Assembly: GCF_002896965.1 (NCBI RefSeq)
Contig: NZ_LYMM01000095.1
Coordinates: 62,001 to 126,000 of the forward strand
Direction of reading: 5' to 3'
Length of the DNA stretch: 64,000 bases
Origin: Novosphingobium guangzhouense
GTDB lineage: Bacteria; Pseudomonadota; Alphaproteobacteria; Sphingomonadales; Sphingomonadaceae
Part shown: positions 15,482-23,612 of the stretch, piece after piece
How positions within the stretch are numbered: position 1 is the first letter of the stretch
Layout of the letters: each line of letters starts with the position of its first letter
Program-made: the position numbers and the translations under genes
Notes under the pieces: model-generated
Seen by the model: the letters and a program-made list of their open reading frames with translations, nothing else
Told to the model about the DNA's origin: nothing
Databases searched by the model: none

Positions 15482-16942
15482 ATGCTGGCGACGCCGATGA
15501 CGACAACCGACATCCACGCGCCGCTGGTTCATGCCCCGATCGCAGCGCTGATCGTCGATGGTGCGGGCGTGGTGTCATGGGGCAACGCGGCCGCGGCAGC
15601 GCTGCTGGCCGAACCTGACGTCGACGCGCTGCGGCTCAGCCTGTTCTTCGTGCGGTTCTGCGAGGACGACGCGGAGACGCTGCGGCAGATGTTCGACGTC
15701 TTCTTCAAGGTGCCGATGGAGACGCGCGGCTCGTGGTCGCGCCAGATGGTGCTTCACGGGGCCGATGGATCGCGCCCGACAGTGACCATGACGCTGGCCC
15801 CGGTCGCGGGCGAGGATGGCGACCGCGCGGTGGTCTATCTGCGCAACATGACGCGTGAAATCACCGCGGAACGCCGTTTTACCCAGATGTTCGAAAGCAT
15901 GCCGCTGGGCGTGGTGGTGGTCGACGGGAAGGGCCGCATCGCACAGGCCAATGCCACGCTGTCCAACCAGTTCGGCTGGAAGGTGGAGGAGATGATCGGC
16001 CAGTCGATCGAGATGCTGCTGCCCGAACGCTACCGTGAGGCGCACGTCGATCAGGTGGCGTCATACGCGAGCACGCCGCGATCGCGCCTGATGGGCGGGG
16101 ACCGGGACGTCACCGGGCTTCATCGCAATGGTCGCGAACTGCCGGTGGAAGTGGCGCTGACCCGCTTCGAAAGTACGGCGCAGCCGCTCTATATGGCGAT
16201 CGTCAGCGACATTTCGCACCGCAAGCGGTCGGAGCGCGCGCTGCAGCAGACCAATGCCCAGCTTGAAGAATTCACTTACGTCGCCAGCCACGATCTGCGT
16301 TCTCCGCTGCGTGGCATCGCCGATCTGGTCAGCTGGATCCGCGAGGATCTGGAAGGCGTGGAACTGTCGGATGACGTGCTGCACAATTTCGACCGGATAA
16401 CCCAGCGCATCGAACGGTCCGAACAGATGATCGACGACCTGCTCAGCTACGCGCGGGCCGGGGTGCGCGATTCCCGGTTGCAGCGGATCGATCCGCACGA
16501 ACTTGTCGAAGAGGCGCTGGAGCTTACGGCCATCCCGGAGGGCTTCGAGGTCGACGTCGATGTGCAGGGCGGGGAAATCCTTGCCCCGCGCGCGCCCTTG
16601 TCCACTTCGCTGCGCAACCTGCTGTCCAATGCGGTCAAGCATCATGGCGGCACGGAAGGCCGCATTCGCATTTCCATGCGCGAGGAAGGGCGGTTTTCGG
16701 TCTTCGCGGTGGAGGACGACGGGCAGGGCATCGCGCCCGAGAACGAAGATCGCATCTTCAAGCTGTTCCATCGTGCGTCACCCAAGACCGATGGCGACGG
16801 CGTCGGCCTCGCCTTCACGCGCCGCATGATCAACGCGCACGGCGGCATGGTCACCGCTCAGGGCAAGGGGCCGCTCGGTGGTGCCCGGTTCGAAGTCCAC
16901 TGGCCGCGCATTCTTCTGCGAGAGAACGAAGACGATGATTGA
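15482..16942 (+). CDS. Soluble PAS-domain sensor histidine kinase
   Basis: A 486-residue cytoplasmic kinase without membrane segments. A degenerate PAS domain (about 8-120) is followed by a clear PAS (about 130-245: FESMPLGVVVVDGKGRIAQAN). The HisKA motif FTYVASHDLRSPLRG carries His270. The ATPase has LRNLLSNAVKHHG, DDGQGIAPENEDRIFKLF and GDGVGLAFTRRMI. This ASHDLRSPLR class is common in phytochrome-type and chemosensory kinases. The ATG at 15482 follows AGGA at 7 bp. The stop overlaps the next receiver gene by 8 bp, so the pair is coupled. Confidence 0.87.
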   Translation: MLATPMTTTDIHAPLVHAPIAALIVDGAGVVSWGNAAAAALLAEPDVDALRLSLFFVRFCEDDAETLRQMFDVFFKVPMETRGSWSRQMVLHGADGSRPTVTMTLAPVAGEDGDRAVVYLRNMTREITAERRFTQMFESMPLGVVVVDGKGRIAQANATLSNQFGWKVEEMIGQSIEMLLPERYREAHVDQVASYASTPRSRLMGGDRDVTGLHRNGRELPVEVALTRFESTAQPLYMAIVSDISHRKRSERALQQTNAQLEEFTYVASHDLRSPLRGIADLVSWIREDLEGVELSDDVLHNFDRITQRIERSEQMIDDLLSYARAGVRDSRLQRIDPHELVEEALELTAIPEGFEVDVDVQGGEILAPRAPLSTSLRNLLSNAVKHHGGTEGRIRISMREEGRFSVFAVEDDGQGIAPENEDRIFKLFHRASPKTDGDGVGLAFTRRMINAHGGMVTAQGKGPLGGARFEVHWPRILLRENEDDD

Positions 16943-17429
16943 TCTGGTTGCAAAGCCCGCTGCTTCGAAGTCCACCGCTCCGCAGGGCCAGGGCAAGTTC
17001 GGGGCCAACCTGACAGACGTGACGGTGCTTCTGGTCGATGATGACGATGTGGCCCGCGAAGGGGTGCTGCGCTCGTTCCGCAAGCATGAGGTGCCTTGCC
17101 GCGTGGTGACGGCGGGAGAAGGACGTGAAGCGCTGTCGATCCTGACCGGCGCGCACCCCGACAAGCACGTCGATACGCCGGTGATCGTGCTGCTGGATCT
17201 CAACATGCCGGGGATGGACGGTTTCCAGTTCCTCGACGCCCTGCGTGCCGACCCGGACCTGCGGCGCACGGTGGTTTTCGTGCTGACGACTTCGGCCCGC
17301 GATCAGGATCGCAGCCGCGCCTACGACGGTCATGTCGCGGGTTACATGGTCAAGTCCGCCGTCGGTCCCCAGTTCGCCCGGCTTGCCGATTTCATCGGCA
17401 AGTACGCCCGTACCCAGGAACTGCCCTGA
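16935..17429 (+). CDS. Rcp1-like single-domain response regulator
   Basis: A 164-residue receiver: Asp35-38 acid cluster (LLVDDDDVAREG), phosphoacceptor Asp88 (VLLDLNMPGMDG), Thr in FVLTTSARD and the late Lys in GYMVKS. The long alpha-helical loop and the LTTS signature resemble Rcp1, the partner of cyanobacterial phytochromes. It overlaps the kinase gene by 8 bp and precedes the receiver-GGDEF-EAL gene, so it is the likely phosphate acceptor of the kinase encoded at 15482-16942. Confidence 0.85.
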   Translation: MIDLVAKPAASKSTAPQGQGKFGANLTDVTVLLVDDDDVAREGVLRSFRKHEVPCRVVTAGEGREALSILTGAHPDKHVDTPVIVLLDLNMPGMDGFQFLDALRADPDLRRTVVFVLTTSARDQDRSRAYDGHVAGYMVKSAVGPQFARLADFIGKYARTQELP

Positions 17430-17446
17430 AGGCGGTCCCTCTTTCG

Positions 17447-17478
17447 CGCCCCCTCTTTTGCACGCCCCCTCTTTTGCA
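17447..17478 (+). repeat. Perfect 16-bp tandem duplication
   Basis: CGCCCCCTCTTTTGCA occurs twice without a gap (17447-17462, 17463-17478) in the 68-bp spacer just before the GGDEF-EAL gene. A half-similar stretch (CTCTTTCGCGCC) precedes it. It probably arose by slippage. Confidence 0.85.
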
Positions 17479-17497
17479 CGCAAGGATCCTTCCTCCC

Positions 17498-19261
17498 ATG
17501 GACCACCTGCATAACGGTACTCAGGACATTCACGCGCTGATCGTGGACGATGACGACGTGGATCGGGAAAAGCTGCTGCGCCTGCTGCGGCGGGTTCCGC
17601 GCAACATCACCGTGGAGCAGGCCGCCTCGCAGGCAGAGGCGCTGGACATGATCCGCGATCCGCAGGCGCATTTCGACATCGTGTTCCTCGACTTCGGGCT
17701 CAAGGACGGGGACGGGCGCGACCTGCTTCCCGAAATTCGGGCGGAGATCGATCCCGACATTCCGATCATCGCCGTTACCGGGCATGTGGATCAGCAGATC
17801 GCGGCGGATTCGATCAAGTCGGGCATGACCGAGTTCCTGTCCAAGCGATCGCTTTCGCCCGAGCGGGTCGCCGCTTCGGTGGAAGAAGGCATCGCCTGGC
17901 GCAAGTACCGGCAGGACATGCGCCGCGCGGAAGAGGAACTGACGCACCGTTCGCTTCACGATCCGCTGACCGACCTGCCCAACCGCACGCTGTTCTCGGA
18001 CCGTCTGGCGCAGGCCTGCGCGCGGGCGCGGCGCAGCGGCGACCCGTTCGGGCTGGTGATGATCGACCTCGACCGGTTCAAGGAGATCAACGACAGCCTT
18101 GGCCACGCCGCCGGGGACGCGGTGCTGATCACTCTGGGGCGCCGGATGTGCGAACACCTGCGCGAAGTGGACACGGTCGCGCGGCTGGGCGGGGACGAGT
18201 TTGCGGTGCTGCTGCAGAATGTCGACAGCGAGGAATCCGCGCTTGCGGTCGCCACCAAGCTGACCGAACTGATCGAACAGCCGATCGTCTACGAAGGGCG
18301 GCTGCTCTATGTCGGGGCCTCGATGGGCATCGCGCTGTGCCCGCAGCTGGGCTTTTCGCCCGAAGGTCTGACCGAGGCCGCCGACGAGGCCATGTACGAA
18401 GCCAAGCGCGGCATGACGAAGGCGCAGATCGCGAAGGGAGAGGAACGCCGGCCGCTGCGGCAGGACGAACGCACACTGCTGCACGACATCGAGGATGCGA
18501 TGGGCGCGCGCGCGTTCAACTGGCACTGGCAGCCCAAGGTGGACATGCGTTCAGGGCAGGTGCTGGGTTTCGAGGCACTGGTGCGCTGGACTCACCCGGA
18601 TAACGGGCCGGTCCCGGCCGATGCCCTGATCGAGACGGTGGAGCAGTCGCACCTGCTGGAAGACTTCACGTACCTGACGCTGGACACCGTGCTGGCGCAA
18701 TACGCGCGGCTGGAGCCGGGGCTGGACGGTGCGGGCATTTCGATCAACGTCTCGGCCCGGATGCTGGAACGGCCGGGCTTCGTGGGCCGGGTAGTGGAAG
18801 CAATCCGCAAGCACGGGGTCGATCCCGCACACGTGGTCCTCGAACTGACCGAGACTGCGCTGATCGCCCACCCCTCGCAGGCCAAGCGCGTGATCGAGCA
18901 GTTGCAGGACAACGGCGTATCGCTTTCGATCGACGATTTCGGCGCCGGTTTCACCTCGTTCGGGTACTTGCGCGAATTCGCGGTGCGCGAGATCAAGATC
19001 GACCGTTCGTACATATCGCGCTTTACGGAGAACCGGTTCGACCAGTCGCTGGTGACTTCGCTGGTGGTGCTGTGCGACTGCCTTGGCATCCCGCTCGTGG
19101 CCGAAGGGGTGGAGAACCCCGAGACGCAGGCGATGCTGGTGGCGATGGGGTGCACCTGCGGGCAGGGCTACGGCATCTGCCGCCCGATGCCTTACGAGGA
19201 CGTGCGCGGCTGGGTGGACGGCTGGAACGCCGCCCACGACGAGGAACGGATGCGGGCCTGA
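17498..19261 (+). CDS. Receiver-GGDEF-EAL cyclic di-GMP enzyme
   Basis: A 587-residue cytosolic protein. The receiver (1-125) has phosphoacceptor Asp65 (VFLDFGLKDGDG). The GGDEF domain (about 150-310) keeps the catalytic RLGGDEF and an inhibitory RxxD site (REVD) five residues before it. The EAL domain (about 335-575) keeps GFEALVRW, SINVSARML, LELTE, SIDDFGAGFTSF, EIKIDRSYI, VAEGVE and GQGYG, so both synthesis and hydrolysis of c-di-GMP are chemically possible. It ends the kinase-receiver operon and is the likely output. AAGGA lies 12 bp before the ATG at 17498. Confidence 0.9.
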   Translation: MDHLHNGTQDIHALIVDDDDVDREKLLRLLRRVPRNITVEQAASQAEALDMIRDPQAHFDIVFLDFGLKDGDGRDLLPEIRAEIDPDIPIIAVTGHVDQQIAADSIKSGMTEFLSKRSLSPERVAASVEEGIAWRKYRQDMRRAEEELTHRSLHDPLTDLPNRTLFSDRLAQACARARRSGDPFGLVMIDLDRFKEINDSLGHAAGDAVLITLGRRMCEHLREVDTVARLGGDEFAVLLQNVDSEESALAVATKLTELIEQPIVYEGRLLYVGASMGIALCPQLGFSPEGLTEAADEAMYEAKRGMTKAQIAKGEERRPLRQDERTLLHDIEDAMGARAFNWHWQPKVDMRSGQVLGFEALVRWTHPDNGPVPADALIETVEQSHLLEDFTYLTLDTVLAQYARLEPGLDGAGISINVSARMLERPGFVGRVVEAIRKHGVDPAHVVLELTETALIAHPSQAKRVIEQLQDNGVSLSIDDFGAGFTSFGYLREFAVREIKIDRSYISRFTENRFDQSLVTSLVVLCDCLGIPLVAEGVENPETQAMLVAMGCTCGQGYGICRPMPYEDVRGWVDGWNAAHDEERMRA

Positions 19262-19309
19262 GGGAAAGGGCCTGAGGAAAAGGGCCTGAGGGAAAGGGCC
19301 TGAGAAGGG
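19254..19309 (+). repeat. 14-bp tandem repeat, four copies, spanning a stop codon
   Basis: Units GGGCCTGAGGGAAA, GGGCCTGAGGAAAA, GGGCCTGAGGGAAA and GGGCCTGAGAAGGG run head to tail from 19254. The first contains the last codon and TGA of the GGDEF-EAL gene. A related array, inverted, is at 30081-30122. Confidence 0.85.
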
Positions 19310-19314
19310 GAGGG

Positions 19315-21882
19315 TTAACCCCGCCCCTTCGTCACGCGGCCGATGGCGAGGCGCACGTCGCGTTCGCCATAGGGCTTGGTCACGATCGGCACCCCCTTGA
19401 ACGCCCCGGACTGCAACGAGCGTTCGCCGTAGCCGCTGGCGAATATGAACGGTATCCCGCGTTCCTGCAGTTGGTGCGCGACCGCCTCGCTGGTGTCCTT
19501 GCCCAGATTGACGTCAAGCATCGCGAAGCTGACATCCGAACCCTCAAGGATGCCCAGCGCCGCGTTGACGGACCCGGCGATGCGGCAGTCGGTGAAGCCG
19601 AAGCCGCGCAGCACGTCCTCGGCCTCCATGGCGATGATCACGTTGTCTTCGACGATCAGCGCCGCACCGGATGCCAGCTCTTCGGCGAACTCGGCGGCTT
19701 CGGGCGGTTCGACGGCAGGTTCGCGCATGACCGCGCCCGGCGTCTCGAAGCCGGAGACGTGGTCGGACGGGATCAGGAACAGCGCTTTCAGGCCCTCCAC
19801 CGGGTAGATCACCGAGGCCGATCCACCCAGTTCGTGCGGGATCGTGCGCTCAATGATGGTCGAGCCGAAGCCGCGCCGGGTCGGTTCCTTCACCGGCGGG
19901 CCGCCTTCCTCGCGCCAGTCGATTTCCAGCGCGCCGTCGTCGCTGCGGCCCAGGTAGACGGTGACCTGCCCGTGCGAGTCCGACAAGGCGCCGTACTTGC
20001 ACGAATTGGTCATCAGTTCGTGGATCACCAGCGCCAGCGTGGTGAAGGCGGCGGGCGCGATCAGCGCGTCCGGCCCTTCGATCACCACGCGGTCCAGCGA
20101 ATTGCTGGCATAGGCGTCCGTTTCGGTGCGGATCAGGTCGTAGAGCGATGACGGCGACCAGTCCTTGCGCGTCACCTGATCGTGCGCGCGGGCAAGGGCG
20201 TGAATGCGGCTGCCGACGATCTCCGCGAATTCGTCGATCGTGCGCGCGCCTTCCTTGCTCTGCGCCACGAGGCCGCGGATGAGGTTGAGGATGTTGCGCA
20301 CGCGGTGGTTCAGTTCCGCGATCAGCATGTCCTGCTGCTGGCTGGCCTGTTCGCGTTCGGCGTTGGCCGCGTCGGACAGGCGCAGCACCACTTCGAGCAG
20401 GGTGATGCGCAGCGCTTCGGCAGCGGATACTTCTTCATCGGTCCAGGGAATGGAATAGCCGCGCCGTTCCTCGCGCCAGATCTCGAAGCTTTTGCGCGGG
20501 GTCAGGCGCGCGCCATTGGGGCCAAGCTCGACGGCCTTTTCGGGGTTGCCCGCCCATTTCACCTCGCGCACGGCCTCACCCCGGAACAGGACGATGTAAT
20601 CGCGCGGAGAGCGGCTGACCGGCAGGGCAAGCAGGCCCGCTATCCTGTCTCCCCATTCGGCCGCGGGCGGGTAGACCGAGCCGATATTGTCGGACGCCCA
20701 TACCGTGCTGGCACCCGCGGTGTTGAGGAACCGTGCAAGTGCTGCGAACTGTGCCTGTTCGGGCACGGCACCGTGGCCGACGAAGCGCCCGTCCACCCAG
20801 CCGACCACGCCGTCGAAGGGGATCACCTGCCGGATGGAATCGGTGAAATCGTCGAAGGCTTCCAGCAGCGATCCGCCGCCGGCCACGCGCGCCATGATCT
20901 CGTCATGCAGGCGCATCGATTCGGCGCGCTTTTCCATCGAGAAATCGGTCTCCTTCTGCTCCAGCAGGTAGGAGAAGAATTCACCGAACAGTTCGCTGGC
21001 GGTGCGCACCGAATAGGACAGGGTCAGTGGCGAATAGTGGTGGCAGGCCATCAGCCCCCACAGCTTGCCGCGCCGCATGATCGATACCGACATCGACGCC
21101 TTCACGCCCATGTTGCGCAAGTATTCGATGTGGATCGGAGACACCGCGCGCAGGCCCGACATGGACAGGTCCAGCGGATCGCCGTTGGGGTTGGTGGCGG
21201 GGATGATCGGCACCGTGGGATCATCCACGTCGGTGATGATGCGCAGCAGGTTGCGGGTGTAGAGCTTTCGCGCCTGCGCCGGAATGTCGGAGGCGGGGAA
21301 ATGCTGGCCCTTGAAGCTGTCCACCATGCCGTTGAGGCTTTCGGCGATGACTTCGCCCGCGCCGTCGCCCTCGAAGCGATAGACCATGACGCGGTCGAAC
21401 CCGGTCAGCCCGCGCAAGTGGCGCGCGGCGCTGGTGCACAGCTGTTCGATGGTGGGCGCGGTGCGCAGCCGTTCGATCATCGGGCGCACGTAGGACACGA
21501 AATCGCGGCGCTTGCCGCCTTCGTGCGGTTCGATTTCCAGCACGAACGAGCGGCCCGAGTTGTGGACCGCGACGTCGAAAGCGCGTCCGTCGCCGATCAG
21601 GTCCACCTCGAACATGCGTTCGACGGTGTTGCCGCTGCCCAGGATCTGCAGGCGGGTGCGGATATCGTGCAGCGCGTCAGGCGACAGGAACTCGGTGGCC
21701 GAAAGGCCGACCAGATCCTGCGCGGGGCGGCCGAACAGATCGGTGCAGTTCGCCGATACGTGGTTGATGATCCAGTCGCTGGAAAAGGAAAGCAGCCAGC
21801 CGAAGCTCTGGATGCGGCCGATGATGTGGATCGGTTCAAGATCGCAGGTGGACAGATCGACCTGGTGCATGGCCTCAGCCAT
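19315..21882 (-). CDS. Bacteriophytochrome HWE kinase with C-terminal receiver
   Basis: An 855-residue red/far-red photoreceptor. PAS (1-120) carries Cys13 in STCDLEPIHI, the biliverdin-attachment position of bacteriophytochromes. GAF (about 140-310) has PASDIPAQAR (Asp199), HIEYLRNMGV (His251) and ACHH. PHY (about 330-510) has PRDYIVLFR. The kinase has LNHRVRN (His526; HRxxN), HELMTNSCKYGALS and DWREEGGPP, so it is HWE class. A receiver (about 735-855, Asp790) ends the protein with PFIFASGYGE, the FAT-GUY-type motif. It overlaps the heme oxygenase gene by 8 bp. HWE kinases of this kind can feed PhyR. Confidence 0.93.
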   Translation of the reverse strand: MAEAMHQVDLSTCDLEPIHIIGRIQSFGWLLSFSSDWIINHVSANCTDLFGRPAQDLVGLSATEFLSPDALHDIRTRLQILGSGNTVERMFEVDLIGDGRAFDVAVHNSGRSFVLEIEPHEGGKRRDFVSYVRPMIERLRTAPTIEQLCTSAARHLRGLTGFDRVMVYRFEGDGAGEVIAESLNGMVDSFKGQHFPASDIPAQARKLYTRNLLRIITDVDDPTVPIIPATNPNGDPLDLSMSGLRAVSPIHIEYLRNMGVKASMSVSIMRRGKLWGLMACHHYSPLTLSYSVRTASELFGEFFSYLLEQKETDFSMEKRAESMRLHDEIMARVAGGGSLLEAFDDFTDSIRQVIPFDGVVGWVDGRFVGHGAVPEQAQFAALARFLNTAGASTVWASDNIGSVYPPAAEWGDRIAGLLALPVSRSPRDYIVLFRGEAVREVKWAGNPEKAVELGPNGARLTPRKSFEIWREERRGYSIPWTDEEVSAAEALRITLLEVVLRLSDAANAEREQASQQQDMLIAELNHRVRNILNLIRGLVAQSKEGARTIDEFAEIVGSRIHALARAHDQVTRKDWSPSSLYDLIRTETDAYASNSLDRVVIEGPDALIAPAAFTTLALVIHELMTNSCKYGALSDSHGQVTVYLGRSDDGALEIDWREEGGPPVKEPTRRGFGSTIIERTIPHELGGSASVIYPVEGLKALFLIPSDHVSGFETPGAVMREPAVEPPEAAEFAEELASGAALIVEDNVIIAMEAEDVLRGFGFTDCRIAGSVNAALGILEGSDVSFAMLDVNLGKDTSEAVAHQLQERGIPFIFASGYGERSLQSGAFKGVPIVTKPYGERDVRLAIGRVTKGRG

Positions 21883-22474
21883 CGACCCGCGCCTTCAGGC
21901 CGTTGCTGGCGGCGAAGGCGCGTGAGAACGTCTCGAAGGCGGCAAGGGCGGCGGTGCGCAGGGCCTCTGCCTGCTCGGGCGCATACGTGCGAGTCCGCAG
22001 TACCGGGACAAGCGCCTTCCACGCATCGTGGCCGCGCCCGTCGCTCATGTAGGCGGAGCGGAAGCCCTTGCCTTCGCCCCAGTATCCACGCTGGCGAATG
22101 ACGACGAGGCCCAGCCGCGAACCGGAAACGACATAGGCGATGCCCGCTTCGCCGCCCGCCACGTCAAGGCCGGGGGCAGGTTCGATCGTCGGCGGCGCAG
22201 CAATGCCAAGCGCATCGAGGTCGGCGCGCAGCATGGCCGGATAGTCCGGGCATTCAAGGCCCAGTTCGCCTTCGATGAAAGCGCGGAAAGCCGGGAACAT
22301 CGGGTCCAGACCGGCCGCGTGGGCTGCAAGGAATTGTCCGATCCCCTCGCGCGTCTGCAGGTCAAGCGCACCGAACGATGCATCCAGCCGCTCGTGAGAG
22401 GGGCCGGTGGCTTCGCGAAGCACGATGAGCATATCGGGCATTACGGGCGATCCGAAGGATTCTTGCATGGGCAT
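21875..22474 (-). CDS. bphO: Biliverdin-producing heme oxygenase (BphO-like)
   Basis: A 199-residue all-helical heme oxygenase-like protein supplying the chromophore for the adjacent phytochrome. ATGPSHERLDASFG carries the proximal heme His, and GIAYVVSGSRLGLVVIRQR matches the distal helix Gly-rich segment. The stop overlaps the phytochrome start (ATGGCTGA), so the two are coupled. The start is uncertain: ATG at 22474 is chosen, with in-frame alternatives at 22468 and 22441; none has a strong ribosome site. Expected promoter: 22534-22560, minus strand. Confidence 0.85.
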   Translation of the reverse strand: MPMQESFGSPVMPDMLIVLREATGPSHERLDASFGALDLQTREGIGQFLAAHAAGLDPMFPAFRAFIEGELGLECPDYPAMLRADLDALGIAAPPTIEPAPGLDVAGGEAGIAYVVSGSRLGLVVIRQRGYWGEGKGFRSAYMSDGRGHDAWKALVPVLRTRTYAPEQAEALRTAALAAFETFSRAFAASNGLKARVDG

Positions 22475-22533
22475 CCGATTAATGCCCCGTTCGGGGCGAT
22501 TGCAAGCGAGCCGGGTGCGACGCGCCTGGTCCG

Positions 22534-22560
22534 GGAACACGTGATCCCCGGTAATGTTCC
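22534..22560. promoter_or_regulatory. Overlapping divergent EcfG-like promoters (bphO-phytochrome / Crp-Fnr)
   Basis: GGAAC (22534-22538) and GTTCC (22556-22560) are 17 bp apart, giving GGAAC-N16-TGTT on both strands. The minus -10 lies 61 bp before bphO; the plus -10 lies 164 bp before the regulator. Same 27-bp layout as at 6280 and 9474. Confidence 0.55.
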
Positions 22561-22722
22561 TCAGTAACACATATCATGTCTGACACCCGCGGTCTGTTCA
22601 CTTATGACCGCATCTTGGAACCGCATGGCCTCCGCAGGGTTGTCGCTTGCGAATGGCGTGGGAATGCGGCCCTTCGTGCCCGCGCCTCCGCCGATGAACA
22701 GGTCGCCGCCCAAGGACAACAG

Positions 22723-23475
22723 ATGAGCACAATCCCGCAGTCAAGCCCGGTATCAGCCGCCGCGATCGCCGGCAGCGACCTGCTCACCGCCTTGCGGCAA
22801 AGCGATCTCGCGCTGATCGAGGCCAGGCTGGGGGAGTGTCGGCTGAAGTCCGGGGAGATCATCTACAACCCCGGCGACAACGTGGATTACTGCTATTTCC
22901 CCACCGGCGGCGCGATGTGTTCCTATTTCGTGGAAATGGAGGACGGCACCGCGGTGGAAACCATCCTTGTCGGCCGTGAAGGTGCGCTTGGGGGCATCGT
23001 CAGTCAGGGCTCGCTGCCTGCCTATGCCCGCGCCAACGTGCTTCACGACGGCGTGTTCCTGCGCATCGCGTCGCGCGATCTGGAAGCCGCCAAGGAACGC
23101 TCGCCCGCGATCGCGCATCTGTTCGCGCGCTATGCCGATTGCGTGATGGCGCAAGTGTTCCAGTCGATCGCCTGCAATGCCGTCCACACCATCGAACAGC
23201 GCGCGGCCAAGTGGCTTTCGGCCGCCGTCGACCGGATCGGGCGCAATGACGTGACGATGACGCAGGAGCAGCTCGCCTCGATGATGGGGATCGGGCGCAG
23301 CTATGCCAGCCGCGTGCTGCAGCGTTTCAAGCGCGACGGCCTGGTGCGGACCCGGCGCGGCGGTATCGAGGTGCTCGACCGGGACGGCCTGCGGAGCCGC
23401 GCCTGCGCGTGCAACGATCAGGTGGAGGGGCACTTCCGCCGCGTGCTGGCTGACGTCTATCCCGGCGGTGCATGA
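22723..23475 (+). CDS. Crp/Fnr-family transcriptional regulator
   Basis: A 250-residue regulator. The cyclic-nucleotide-like beta barrel (about 30-140) has GEIIYNPGDNVDYCYFPTGGAM; a long dimer helix follows. The C-terminal helix-turn-helix (about 175-230) has MTQEQLASMMGIGRSYASRVLQRFKRDG. No FNR-type cysteine set or FixK signature is evident, and the ligand is unknown. The ATG at 22723 has AAGGA 6 bp upstream; the frame stays open to 22576 without family sequence. Divergent from bphO. Confidence 0.85.
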   Translation: MSTIPQSSPVSAAAIAGSDLLTALRQSDLALIEARLGECRLKSGEIIYNPGDNVDYCYFPTGGAMCSYFVEMEDGTAVETILVGREGALGGIVSQGSLPAYARANVLHDGVFLRIASRDLEAAKERSPAIAHLFARYADCVMAQVFQSIACNAVHTIEQRAAKWLSAAVDRIGRNDVTMTQEQLASMMGIGRSYASRVLQRFKRDGLVRTRRGGIEVLDRDGLRSRACACNDQVEGHFRRVLADVYPGGA

Positions 23476-23612
23476 AGCGCCAGCGGGCTCTCGTCGCACT
23501 ATCGTCAGAATAACGCCATCGATTTGCCACCAAATCTGCACTTTCGCGTCATGAAACGGCCCTAGCAATCGCCCCCGCTACCAACAAGCGCGACCAATAA
23601 GGGGGCATATCC

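Noticed and set aside
19254..19309. Short repeats as a CRISPR array
   Set aside because: Units are 14 bp, contiguous, without spacers, and no cas genes are present.
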